Shown: positions 28,313 through 39,870 of the stretch, in pieces
How positions within the stretch are numbered: position 1 is the stretch's first letter
Layout: each line of letters starts with the position of its first letter
DNA from: Megamerina dolium
Lineage: Eukaryota; Arthropoda; Insecta; Diptera; Megamerinidae
Reading direction: 5' to 3'
Length of the DNA stretch: 64,000 nucleotides
Assembly: GCA_963854835.1 (NCBI GenBank)
Contig: OY978528.1
Location: forward strand, 34,827,335-34,891,334
Made by a program: the position numbers and the translations under genes
The notes under the pieces: generated by a model
Seen by the model: the letters and a program-made list of their open reading frames with translations, nothing else
The model's database searches: none
Told to the model about the DNA's origin: nothing

Positions 28313-30660
28313 AGTCTCTACATTAGGCGCATTCTTTTGCATGCGAGTTGCAAATAGAAAGTGTATTTACAAGTTTGTTTTAATTTATTCTTAAAAGTCT
28401 GTTTCTTAACAGCATTTGTGGAGTGCAATAATTTTAAACTTGAAAATTTTACCAACTCTATTCCTTGAGGGAAATAAATATGCAAATACATGTAGGTATA
28501 TTATTTTTAATATCAATTTTATGAGGTTCACAATAAATTCTACATAGAATTTAAGATGATTTTTATTTTTTTTTTTTTTATTCTGTACGTTTGCTTCATT
28601 TCGGCAAATTTGTCCATTATCATATAAATATATACATGCCAACAAAGATACTTGTAATTCATGAAATATTGAAAAATCAACTGCAAAGAAAATAACAAAT
28701 ATAAACAAATATAATACTACACACACTTGCATGCATACATAAGAATATTCAAAAGAAAATCGAATGAAAGAAAAGTCTATAAAGCAAATGTTCCTTGGTA
28801 CCTACTACATGCAAACGAGCATATTTACGTAAAGAGAGGGAGCAGCAAGAAAAGTTTATAAGAAAAAAGAAGAATCATATAAAAAATTATTACTATTGCT
28901 GTTGTTGTTGCTGTTCACTTGTGAATATTATTGCAACTGCTACAACGTAATATGTAGCATACATGCTAAGTATCAACCATCGATCGATCCCACCATTGTT
29001 GGAGATGGTAGTGCTGGCGGCTTGGGAATAAAAAGCTGAAGCTCATTGCCAACAACAAGACAACATGAGAGTATAAAAATCCTTTTTAGTTTTTTTTTTT
29101 TTTTTTGGCGTTTCGTTTCATTTCATTTCATTTCTTCTTGTGCTTTTTGTTCTGCCCTTATTCATATATATTCATATATATTCAACAACTTCTCAATGAT
29201 ATCCTCTCAAAAGACATCAACGTAGAAAAAAGAACCACCATATCTGTTATTATCGTTGTCGTTCTTTTCGTATATTGCGTTCTTCGTTTACGTTTTTTTT
29301 TTCGCTTTGTATTTCTCGGTTTTATCCTTCACCCATGCCAATATAAACCCATTTTGATGGGCGCCTACATCTTTGGGTATATATCTACAATACATTCACC
29401 ATGTACCACAGCCCAATTGACATACTCCAGGTACGAGATTGAGTACTAGTTACAACTAATTTCGATAAACCTTACGTGCCCTATTAGATACTTTTAACTC
29501 AATTATGATTGTTCGCAGCCGGTGTGAAATCAGTGTAAAAAATGTAGGTTAAATAGAACAATTATAAATATGAATGAACACTTTTACGAGTGAGACTCTT
29601 ATTTAGAATGACATCTTTTACCTGCAGGGCATACGCATACGTATATGTATTTCTCATAAAATCTATATGCTTAATAACAAAGAAAAATATCACAAAGTGG
29701 CATCTTATCATACCATATCATTATAATATACCACCATACCATCATACCACAATATATACTCTTACACACACACTTGTATGCTGTGTACCATAATACGAAT
29801 ATAGTAGATCCCAAATGCTTCAAAGAAATACACATCATCTCAATATGCATACACGTATATGAATATAGAGCTCTAAAGCGCGTTAATATCCCGATGCTGT
29901 CGTTTTGGTGGCAACGAAAATATACGCATACCTATACTATTGAGTTTTGGATATGCTTGTGTGTGGATACGTGCATACTTGGGTATTATAATAAACCCAG
30001 TTGGATAGTTCTCCTTCACGTTGTAAGTAATTCCTCAGAATAGGTTAGTACAGACCATTGACATCGCCATGTAGAAGTAACAATTACTAATTTATTGATG
30101 CGAATGTATGCTTGGTTTTTTTTTTTTTTTCTTAATGTAATTTTGGGTGGATTTCCATTTGGGTGTACATAACGTATATTGTTGATTAATGCCAAAATAC
30201 ACATACACATCTCACAAACCTTCTTACATACCTAAACATTTCATCAAGAGATTTATTATTATTATTTGTTGTACTCACTGATGTTGTTGTTATTGTTGTT
30301 GTTAACATTGCTGTTATTGCGCTTTTCTTTTCTTTCCTTAATTTTGCCTTTTTCTCGCTAATATTAATTTGACGTCTTTACAATCATACGATCTTCATCA
30401 TGTTCTATGCCCAGTGTTAGTCAATCATTTGAAAGCAATCACAGCACGAAGGCTTGAGTGCTAAAATCTATTGTAAAATCGTCACTTTCTCAAAAAAAAT
30501 AAAAATTCACCTGGTGGTCGGTAAACATTTGCAAATACAGTTTTTCTCGGGTCGAAGCTATATTATGGATTATCGTTCGTTATTATAACTATATATGCTC
30601 AAATATACGTACAATATCATTACGAGAGTTCTTCCTCGTCGGTGATATTAATAATAATAA
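28313..30660. other. Gene-free stretch
   Basis: No supported gene. It contains a (TTTCA)n tract at about 29108-29133 and several A/T homopolymer runs. The 114-codon frame at 29105-29449 starts in that low-complexity DNA and has no recognisable domain. Confidence 0.55.
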
Positions 30661-30668
30661 TAATTATA

Positions 30669-31058
30669 TTCAGTGATGAAGCTCTTTTTTGGCTCAATGG
30701 GTATGTGAATAAGTAAAATTTGCGGATTTGGAGCGAAGACAATCCACAAGAAAGTTTGCAGACACCATTACATCCACAAAAACTTCTTTTTGGTGCGATT
30801 TATGGTCTGGTGAAATAATTAGTTCATATTTTTATAAAAACGTGGCAACAACAACGCAACGATCGCTACAAAGCCATAAGAGCTGACTATTTGATTCCCC
30901 AATTGCGTGGTATGTATGTGGAAGAGATGTACCATAGTTCCAGCAAGATGGCACTACAAGCCACACATAAAAAACAACAATCGATTTATTGAAGAAACAT
31001 TTGGCGACAACATAGTCTCTCGAAATGTACCTGTGCATTATCCTGCAAGATATTGGGA
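30669..31058 (+). pseudogene. Decayed IS630-like transposase relic, copy 1
   Basis: Translation shows SDEALFWLNGYVNK (30672-30713), matching the first catalytic Asp region of an IS630-Tc1-mariner subgroup common in insects ('FSDEAHFWLNGYVNKQN'). It continues with LRIWSEDNPQESLQTPLHP, then FQQDGTTSHT (30938-30967, second Asp kept), then in another frame ETFGDNIVSRNVPVHYPARYWDLS (third-Asp region, where the family has NWPPRSCDLTP). Several stops and frameshifts interrupt it. Two related relics lie at 39245-39870 (minus) and 59593-61157. Confidence 0.82.
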
Positions 31059-31215
31059 TTTAAGTTATTGTGCAAACAACACAGGTGGAAGACAGACAGA
31101 CGGACGAACGAAAGGATGGACGGATGGATTGACATCTTTAAATCAACTATTCAGGCAATGTTGATGAGGAATATATACATCTTTCTATATATCCAGTGAG
31201 AGATTTTGAGTGAGA
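31059..31215 (+). mobile_element. Fragment of the tandem-array element's tail
   Basis: AAGTTATTGTGCAAACAAC then GTGGAAGACAGACAGACGG parallels the tail of the 3384-5917 element (AAGTTATCGTGCGAACCAGC, GTGACAGACAGACGG). It continues through diverged GGACGGATGG units and a GATGAGGAATATATA/ATCTTTCTATATATCC section equivalent to GATCACGAATATATA and its continuation. A diverged, truncated third relative. Confidence 0.62.
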
Positions 31216-33087
31216 AGAAGAATGAGAAGATTTTGTTTAAGCAGGTTCATCCCGTAATTATGAATCTGTAAGAACAACTAGAAAAACGGGTACCTATATG
31301 CAATAGATCTAAGCATAATTCAACTTTAATTCATGAGTGATGTTTAAGCATGATAAATATAACATCACAATTGACAGAAAATCCTTGAGGGCAATGCGAA
31401 TTGAAAAGGTGGGCAGGATAAAAACTCGGACACTCAGTTATGAGGGCAATGTAATCGACATTATACGCGTTATCTCGTTTAAGATACACTGGTCTACACC
31501 GTCGTCAATACTAACATACACATTACTCCTTCTCTCTCTCTCTCTCTCACTCTCTCCTCTGTGTGATTCCCTCTCAGAACCTGCTTTCAGACATTTTCCT
31601 TAACGTCCTTAGAATTCCTACTTCATTTTTTATTGTTGTTATTTTTTTCTTTCTGTCTTTCACGTTTCATTCATTTATTTTATATCCCTGCGATGGTGTG
31701 CTTGTGTATATAATATTTCGGTTTATGTCCTTTCAGTTGTTGTTGTTGTGCTAAAATTGTTCCGTCGTCGTTTGCTTTTCTTTTCTGTTTTGTTTTTTTA
31801 TTTATATATTTTATTATTCTTTATTTTCTTTTATTGTTACGCTTTAGTAGGATACTTTGTATTCTGTCATCGTCATCATGCATAAAGAAAAATGTTTCAA
31901 GGCGCGCTATATTGTTATATTCGTATACATTATGGAGAATATGTATGCATATTAGAGTGGTTGAAAATAGTATGAGGAAAAATTTCGCTTATAATATAGA
32001 TTTTAGGTCACAGGATTCAAACCTCTTTAGCTACATCTCTTTTAGTTTTGGAGATGATAACTTTTCAAAGTTATCATCTCCAAAGGAAAGGTATGCCCTT
32101 ATATAGCAATACCACATGTTAAAAATTGATAAAGTCCATTCTCTAAAAAGGAAAACTCTAAAAATCGGAGCAGCCTAAAAATCGAAACAATTTTAAGCCA
32201 CTTCCTACAATTTTGAACCACTCCAAGGTAAATGTGTGTATTAAGAGTATCTTGACTGCTTCCATATGTAGAATATATATACTTGTAAATGTATACGTGC
32301 TTCTCTCATACGATGGGGTGGTTGTTTGGTGGGGGTTATGGTAAAAATATTGTTATTTGTTTGCTGTCGATTGTATTTAATATTCAAGAGAGTGGGGTAA
32401 AATGGTATCATGCCGTAATGAAGAAGTTATTAACTACACCATTGATTATTGGGATACTATTTACTTGGATTGTTCAATCAGTTTTGCGAATCACTGCCAT
32501 CACAGATTAACTTGATATGTTTAAAATGTCGTATTCTCAAAAAATGTTTTCAGTTTTTGAGAATTCAGAATTTCTACAGTGTGCTGGATTGGGATAATGT
32601 TTATTGTTCATCAAAAGCAGGTTTCCGGTAGAAAGAACATTGTTTAGAAAATTAAATGATCACAAATTGAAATGTCATTGTTTCCATATCAGAAAGTTTT
32701 GCAACTTGGAAGCGGATAGTATTAAGCGAATTATTGTAGTTCAAATGCAAATGTAATGGAGCATGCTATGAAATTCACTTAAAAACGATTACTTTCATAT
32801 TTTCATTTTGATCACAAGGGAAAATTTTGAGCTTTATAAGAATGATTCACCTTTCCATTCATTAAAAGATTGTCTAATAAATATAAATATAATATAATAA
32901 ATAAATTGAAAATGTTCCACAGATATTTAGATAAGATCAAAAAATCTAGTAATCGAAACTTGAAAAGTTGATCAACATGACGTTTTCGACGCACTCTAAT
33001 AAATATCACATATTTAGCACTAATATCTCCGAAGAAACAACCGCTAGTTTCAAGTTGTATCACATTATAACTTTCAGCTGAAATATA
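31216..33087. other. Gene-free stretch
   Basis: No gene recognised. It contains a (TC)n tract at about 31528-31556 and an 18-bp-arm hairpin at 32047-32084. Confidence 0.55.
32047..32084. repeat. Perfect 18-bp-arm hairpin
   Basis: TTTGGAGATGATAACTTT is followed after two bases by its exact reverse complement AAAGTTATCATCTCCAAA. A perfect stem with a two-base spacer is unusual for random DNA. It may be a recent fold-back or replication-slippage product. Confidence 0.95.
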
Positions 33088-33299
33088 TTGGGTTGACGAC
33101 TAAGTAAGTGCCAATTTTGAACATGGATGTTTCTGACTGTACACATATTTTTAATATCTGCATAGCTGCTTAGCTGCCATATTTCCCTTGCTTAAGAAGC
33201 AAATTGCATATATTTTTGTTTGAAGGTCGTACTTTGGGGTCAATTTGTGTATGAGAACATCGGCAATTAATTCGGCAATTTCTTAGTTGCCACCCCAAC
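33088..33299. mobile_element. Mariner-derived MITE
   Basis: Left end TTGGGTTGACGACTAAGTAAG and right end, reverse complemented, GTTGGGGTGGCAACTAAGAAA are imperfect inverted repeats of the kind carried by irritans-type mariners (TTGGGTTGGCAACTAAGT...). A TA precedes the left end. The 212-bp interior shows no transposase segment. A short non-autonomous derivative is the simplest reading. Confidence 0.65.
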
Positions 33300-33364
33300 A
33301 TTTGCATGATTAAACTAAAAAAAAGTAGTTGATATTAGAACCTGCTCGGAACTACTATGATCAA

Positions 33365-33475
33365 ACTTCAGTTCCAGAATTGTTGTGCGATTTCAATTCA
33401 AACAGTATTAGAAATATACTTAACACTTTTAAATGCTTATCTTACAGCAAATTTGTACTGTTTTCTTTTCTTGTC
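33365..33475 (-). mobile_element. Highly diverged SINE-body relic
   Basis: AATTGTTGTGCGATTTCAAT and CAGTATTAGAAATATACTTA line up, in order and spacing, with TACTGTTGTGCGTGTTAAAT and CAGTATTAGAAGGGACCTACTTA of the SINE on its minus-strand orientation. Head and tail are not recognisable. Old copy or partial similarity. Confidence 0.5.
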
Positions 33476-33767
33476 TATGAGCTCTAAAGTCTCTGATTTC
33501 TTATTTCGCAGGGAAAACTTAAAATCACCAAAGTCAAAAGGTTTAAATTGTAAGTTATTGCCGTATTGGGGTTATTCATATGTTGGTGGAGGCGTTATGA
33601 AAATAACCATGAATATAAATAAAATTGGATATTCCAAGAATTTTCTCGACATATTCTCCTATTTTCACAATATGTTGAACACTTATTTTATTGCTTCATT
33701 ACAATTCTTCCGTGCATTTCAGCAATACATTTTTTCTTTGCCTAATTTTTCGCCCACCCTCACTTAA

Positions 33768-35337
33768 ACCTACAGTCATACTCGCATATATTTTTTGAAT
33801 ACCACTATGCCTGATTATTTTCCACCCATGCCATACCAGGAACGGTTCAACACACACACAGCAAGAATATACTAGTACAGCAGTGAACTAATAAATGAAC
33901 AAACAAACAACCATGGAAAATCATTGCCAAACATACCTAAGCCTTCTTCACATATTGCCGGCCGTTCGGCCCAATGTACCACCCAACATTAGAATAGACG
34001 CACATACATGCCAACAAATATATTGCCGGTTTCTTTTTCGCCTGTATTTTACTTGTTTGCTTGTGTAATAATTTTGCATAATTTTTATATCGGAAAAAAA
34101 AGAATATTTTTTTTTTGCATTTGCCTTTCCAGCAACAGCAACGATATTAATATAAAGCACAACAACAACTGTTAAAGAAGCAGTTGTTAAAAAAAAAACA
34201 ACAAATACAAATCACTCCAAACGCTGTGCTACTACAGTATCTAAAGGAAAAAATCTTTGTATGTTGCACAGCTACACGTTGATACATGACAGAGAGGGGA
34301 TGGGGTGTAGAAAAGAAAAAGGAAAAAAGTTTATATGAAAACAGAAGCAGCAGCATCATGTAGCAGACACAAAAGTACCTACGTAGTAGTCGTATGCAGT
34401 GGCACGTAGTGACATGGCGGTGGCAATGGTACCATCAATGTGGCAGCTTTGGCAGCCATTGGCGGTGGCAATATACTGGTAACAAGTTTTAACATTTTCT
34501 TTTTTCATATTCTATTTTGTATCTTCTTCGTTTTACTTTAATATTATTTTATTATATTTTTTCTGTTTGGATTTTTTTTTTGTTTTTTTTTTTGTTTGTT
34601 TGTTATTACTTTCCATTTGGTTCTGCTTTGACTATTTTTTGTTTGCCATGTTGTGGCGTCAGCAATACCAACACCATCATCATCAACATCGTCGTCAGCA
34701 GCATCAGTATCAGCATCAGCAACCACAACTACAACAACAACAATAATAGCATCCTTCATTTTAAGGTAATAAACGTTTGGGCAAGAATAAAATGAAATGA
34801 GTCAAGCTAAGTGAAGACGACAACTGTCAACTGTTTAGGGTATGTGAAAATTAAGCTTGAATGTGTGTATGTGTGTGCGTTTCGTTTTCCTTGTTATATT
34901 TTTGGTTCACATAATCCTTAGCATAAAATGTTGCCACACATCCATAAGTATACTGTATAGTATACGTACAAATATACAAATTTATTTTCTACTGTCATTG
35001 TTGTTACATACATAAGTAGTAGCGGCAGTAGCATTACAACATCAGCATCCGCCAAATATTGTAGAACACCCATGGTAGATGCCTACATATATAGGTGTAT
35101 ACTATGTGCATATATTCCGCCCACATCAACTTCATTCATTTTATCAGACGCAAAAATATATACACACTCATTTTATTGTAAGTAACCTTTTTTTTTTTGT
35201 TGTCGTCCTTTCTAGCATTTTTTGTTTTGCAGACAATTTTATAAGCTTTTTGTACGCTTTCATGTTGCGACGAAAGGAAAGAGAGACCTTTTAATACAGT
35301 GTATTCAAAAACATAAAAATCTTTAGTCTTCCCTTAT
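33768..35337. other. Gene-free stretch
   Basis: No gene recognised. Triplet-rich CAT/CAG/CAA DNA (34670-34745) yields poly-Val/Asp or Ser-Ile artefact frames. Confidence 0.6.
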
Positions 35338-36617
35338 TTTTATACCCTGCATAACGCAATATGCATGGTATATTCATTTCGGTCAGATGTTTGTGTCCAC
35401 TTGAAGGAATCTCCGGAGATATAGACATGGATATATATTCGTGATCAGCGTCGATTAAATTTTCGATTTAACGATGTCCGTCCGTCCGTCCGTCCGTCTG
35501 TCTGTCACCTGGCTGGTTCGCACGATAACTTGAGTAAATATTGAGCTATTTCGATGAAATTTGGCATAAGTAATCTATGATCCAAGGGTACGGAGGGGAT
35601 TGATATTGGGCATGATCGGTCAATAACCACGCCCACACCAAGCATTCAAAGCGACTAACCTCGAAATTTTCAAAATCTTTAACTTGCTATAACTCACATA
35701 ATATACCACTTGGGACAACAATATTTCGCTCATAGAGTTACATTATACTACTATATAACCTCACCAAAAGTGGATGAGCCACGCCTACTTTCTAGCGTAG
35801 CTCCCATACAAAGTGTCTGTACTTCTTTTAAATTGAAACTGCTGTAACTTCTACAATCTTCTGTCTAGAATAACCATAATTGACACTTAGATTAACACGG
35901 TAGTCGGAAATAATATGGCAGAAAATCAATGTGCCACGCCCACTCCTTTTTGGGTCTCCCATACAAAGTTGCGGAAATTAAAAAAAATGTTACCGGTTAT
36001 AACTTGCAAACTATTCAGCGTAGAATAACGAGATTTAAGGTATGGATTAGTATTGTACGAGCAACTAGGCTCACAGAAAATGGGCGCACCACCCCCAGTG
36101 TTTATCGTAGCCCCCATACAAATTTTAAATTGAAACAGCTGTAACTTAGGCAATCTTATGTCTACAATAACCATAATTGACTCTTAAATTAATATCGTAG
36201 TCGGAAATAATCTGGCGAAAAATCAGCGTACCACGCCCACTTCTTATTGGGGCTCCCATACAAAGTTGAGGAAATTAAACAAAAATGTTAACCACCATAA
36301 CTTAGAAACTATTCAACTTAGGACACCAAATTTAAGGTGTGGATTAACATTGAAAAATTAATTGGATTTACTAGAAAGTGGTAAGCCACGCCCACTTTTT
36401 ATATAGCTCCCATACTAAGCCATGGAATTATCTTAAAATCCTTTTACTTCGTCAAAGTCAACCATATTTCGGGTGTAAATTAGTAGTATATGCAAAAATT
36501 GTTTCTCGAAAAGTGGAAATAAAAGAAAAGTTGGATATTCGAGTAAACTTTTTATACATAAATCTACATATGCAGGGTATAGTTTGGTCGGCCCCAGCCG
36601 ACTGTAAGGAGATTTTT
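35338..36617 (-). mobile_element. Non-autonomous element with inverted ends, copy 2 (short array)
   Basis: Inverted relative of 3384-5917. It begins TATACCCTGCATAACGCAAT (35340) with the GTCCGTCCGTCCGTCC run, and ends GCAGGGTATAGTTTGGTCGG then CCCCAGCCGACTGTAAGGAG. Its array anchors lie near 35834 and 36131, 297 bp apart, so it carries far fewer monomers than the five intervals of copy 1. Sequence agreement outside the array is high; no coding capacity. Confidence 0.8.
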
Positions 36618-36794
36618 GAAATTATTTGTTGACGGCGTATAATATATATTGCCTGATTTTTCCCCCCCACCTTATTTGATATATAATTTTTTTTCTACCG
36701 ACTATTATTTTTCGTTTCTTTTTTTAAATTAGTAATACACACAAAAAAAAATTTAAAAACGGTGTCCTCCTCTTGAGCAGTCATTGACAATTCC

Positions 36795-37165
36795 TCGGAA
36801 AAAATGATGTTACAAGGGTTTTTCAGTTCCAAATCTGCTAATATAAGTAAGTACGTCCGTCCAAGTAATGTTTGGTCAAAAGATTCTATGGAGCTTATAG
36901 TGCCAGGTACATCAAGTACAAGCCAAAGGCTTATATAGTAAGAAAGCTCTCAAAAAATGATGTCACAATGATGATGTTCTTTCGTTCGAAATTTGATAAT
37001 ATGATATAAGTAAGTAGGTGACTTCAAGTTCAAAATTTTGCCAAAAGATTCTACAAAGCATATAGTCCCAAATACATCAAGTATAGGTGCATGCTTCTAT
37101 AGTAAAAGAGATCAGAAATAATGATGTCAAAAGGATTCAACCTTTCGAAAGCAGCTAATATGAGT
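36795..37165 (+). repeat. Three diverged tandem units resembling the SINE core
   Basis: Units starting near 36802, 36956 and 37118 each carry AATGATGT(T/C)ACAA-like, TTC(C/G)AAAT.TG.TAATAT and TAAGTA words; the first two also share AAAAGATTCTA and a TACATCAAGTA word. Spacing is about 155 bp. The order AATGATGTCACAA, TTCGTTCG, ATAAGTAAGTAGGTGACTTC, CAAAATTTT matches the SINE stretch AGTGATGTCACAAG, GTTCGGAACCGG, ATAAGTAGGTCCCTTC, CAAAATTTA. This may be a tandem array built from an old SINE body. Confidence 0.55.
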
Positions 37166-37234
37166 ACTGGATCCCGTCAAATAACAATAAAAGTTAGTAC
37201 GCCAAACAATACTGAAACAGTAGATTGGACAAAC

Positions 37235-37690
37235 AATTATTTACAGTCTATTATTTTATTCATTATCAGCTTCGAGACAACGATTTCGATTGAGTGTTTT
37301 ACGCCGCCTGTACGGATGTCCTTCAAATTGATGGTACAAGGCTATTTGGATGGTCTCTACGTCTTTATAACGCTTTCCCTTCATGAGCAAATGTATTTTT
37401 CTAAATAAATAGAAGTCGCATGATGCAAAATCTGATGAATATGGAGAATAATTGAGGGTCAAAATACGATTTTTTTTTGTCAAAAAATCGGTCACAAGTG
37501 TCGATCGATATGACGGGGCATTGTAGTGCAACAGACGCCAACTTCCTTCTTTACGGTATTCTGGCCGAATACGACCGAATGCGATCCACCACACCATTAA
37601 CTGTTTGATCAGGAGGAACAAATTCTCGGTGAATATTGGCTCTTTGTTTCATCGTCTCTCTTGTACCAACACTGTACCGACACACTGACA
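37235..37690 (-). pseudogene. Decayed mariner transposase fragment (C-terminal half)
   Basis: On the minus strand, frames give HREFVPPDQTVN, then WRLLHYNAPSYRS (family: W.LHHDNAPAHrs), then LTLNYSPYSSDFASCDFYLF (family: PPYSPDLAPCDFFLF), then MKGKRYKDVETIQ. These are the last two catalytic regions of a mariner transposase. The second catalytic Asp is replaced by Tyr (HYNAP), while the last Asp (SCD) remains. There is at least one frameshift upstream. Subfamily looks irritans/cecropia-like, not mauritiana. No terminal repeats were found. Confidence 0.82.
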
Positions 37691-39240
37691 CTTTCGACGG
37701 TATAGCTGTGCTTCTATCTATCCAATTGTCTTAAAATTTTGACAGGATGTTAAGGAAAGATGTATCCCCCATCAACTAAAGCCACTAAAAATGGATTTTT
37801 TCAAAAGAGCTGTTTACTTAGGAACACTTCTTGTACAAGTAGTTTCCTTTATTGTTCAAATTTAACACGTACCACATGGTTCAGAGAGATGCTCTCTGAT
37901 GGCACATTGGAATATATTGTAATTAGACAATTTTTATGTTTTGTCCCACTGTAATCCATTGTCATCTAAAATTCATTTTTATATGTTTCACTTTGACTCT
38001 TTTCTACCAATTTTTCTTTTGATTGTTTTTTTTTCTGTTCTTTTGCTTTTACTTATTTTATTATTATTATAATTTTTGTATTCCATTCGTTCGTTGCTTA
38101 CTATTTTTTTTGGTAGGGTCTTATTTTTATGCTGCTTTCGTCCTTCCAAGCATTGAAGTCAAATACGTTTTAATATCTTTGCGCTCTCTTGACATATTAC
38201 ACATCTATACACACTTACGATACACAGTTCGTATGTTGTTATTTTATTTCTACACAATCATAAGCACACAAACACACATGCACATATTACCATTTATATT
38301 TACATATATACGTTATATAAATATATCTGTATAATGATGCGCTTTCAGCTCTAAGTATGCATGGCATTTTGGCATACTTCGTTGTGGGTGGTTATGTTTG
38401 TAAATGTATATGTTATTATAGCACACAGATGTGTGTGTAAAATTTTATACTCTTATTGTTGTAGTTGTTGTCTAAAAACAGCTTCATCAGCATGATCCTC
38501 ATCATCATCATCATCATCATCATCATTACCATCAAAGGCAGCAGTGTGACTGGTATATTCTTCTTCGCATGCTATTTTGTCTGTCCTTCACCTCACAAGA
38601 GCATACAAAAAAAAACCTATGGTGCGGTATATTACGAAACTGAAGATGGTCTCCTTTGCATTCTACCCTGTGCGTAGGCTATGCGACAGTGTAGTGTTGT
38701 GTAGAAAATCAAATATTTAGCGCTAATGTTTTTTGCAAATTTGTTCGTGCTGTTGTTGAACTGTGGATGTATGCTCTTTGCATTCTAGGTTTTTCCAATT
38801 TTTGTTTTTAATCTCTCTTTCAGTCTCAACCTTTCTCTCGCTTGTTTGCCCTTGTAGTTAGTACTGAAAAGGAGTCCTAGAAACAATTATTGCGAAGCTC
38901 AGGAGGAAAATCTAAATGTTTCCAGCGAAATCCTCAGAATACGATCGTACATAATAGTCGACTGTCTTGGACAAATAAACAAGTATTCGAATGCAAATAT
39001 TCGTTCTAATCTGTGATCATTCGATCCATTCCGATGTTGCACCAATATTTGTCAATAGCACTTTTCTTTGATATTCTCGTAATTTTTGTTAGTTTCTGAC
39101 TCAAGACACATCTAGGTCATATAGAGACACTTAGGCAATACTATAATGCCGATATATTTCTTTACGTTTTGAGTTGAAAATGTCTCTATAATCTCCATAG
39201 AAAAGAAAATTGTTTAATAATACAGGCTGGGTCTTCTGTT
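37691..39240. other. Gene-free stretch
   Basis: No gene recognised. (CAT)n run at about 38499-38526; low-complexity T-rich DNA around 38020-38125. Confidence 0.55.
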
Positions 39241-39244
39241 GTTC

Positions 39245-39870
39245 GTTTTTTCTTATTCATAAAAAACACTCATTTTTTGTAATGGAAACTCAAAAACCTC
39301 TATTGGGTTTATGGAATTTCTGTACGAAAAATTCGATTACAGGCCAGCATCAGAACATCAAAATTTTCGATGACTTGTTCCAATAAAAGCCGATCAGTGA
39401 CCTTAATTTCAGCTCAAATGTTAGTTTTAAGGTCTTAAATTGTTTGTGGATTGTTGGCGTACGCTTTATATTTCAAATAGCCCCATAAAAATAATCCAAA
39501 AGTGTGTTAGATCGCAGCTTCTTGCCAAAAAGTCGGAATTTTTTTTTTAAATTATGCGACCATCGAATTTGATTGCCAATAAGTGAAGTGTATCAGGGCT
39601 GGTGTAAAGAACCAGTGAGCATGTCACCATCATGTTCACTATTCACCGAAACAGCTTCTTCGTCGGCATTAAAAACAAAAAAAAGTTACTGCTCCCACTG
39701 CATCACAAGTATGAACTGGGCGAATATGTTGATATGACCTCCCACTGAACCAGTTCCTTCAAAACGAGTAATAATTTTGCCAATTGCATGCTCTGTAGGA
39801 CGATTCGAATGACCAAAATGTTGGCGTAATTTGTGAAATGTAAATTTGAACAATTAAAATGCGTTGTTGT
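39245..39870 (-). pseudogene. Decayed IS630-like transposase relic, copy 2 (internally deleted)
   Basis: On the minus strand, FGHSNRPTEHAIGKIITRFEGTGSV (39760-39835 region) matches the N-terminal helix-turn-helix part of the subgroup ('FGRSNRPSESTIRRLVQKFEETGSV'). Further on, VNSEHDGDMLTGSL corresponds to the 'VNGDRYRAMLTNFLWP' stretch, and RSNTLLDYFYGAI.NIK to 'RSCDLTPLDYFLWGYVKSK'. Thus the first-Asp region is deleted and the remainder is frameshifted. Same subgroup as 30669-31058. Confidence 0.75.

Noticed and set aside
34544..34759. Val/Asp/Ala-rich reverse frame
   Set aside because: Product of CAT/CAG/CAA triplet DNA; no conserved motif.
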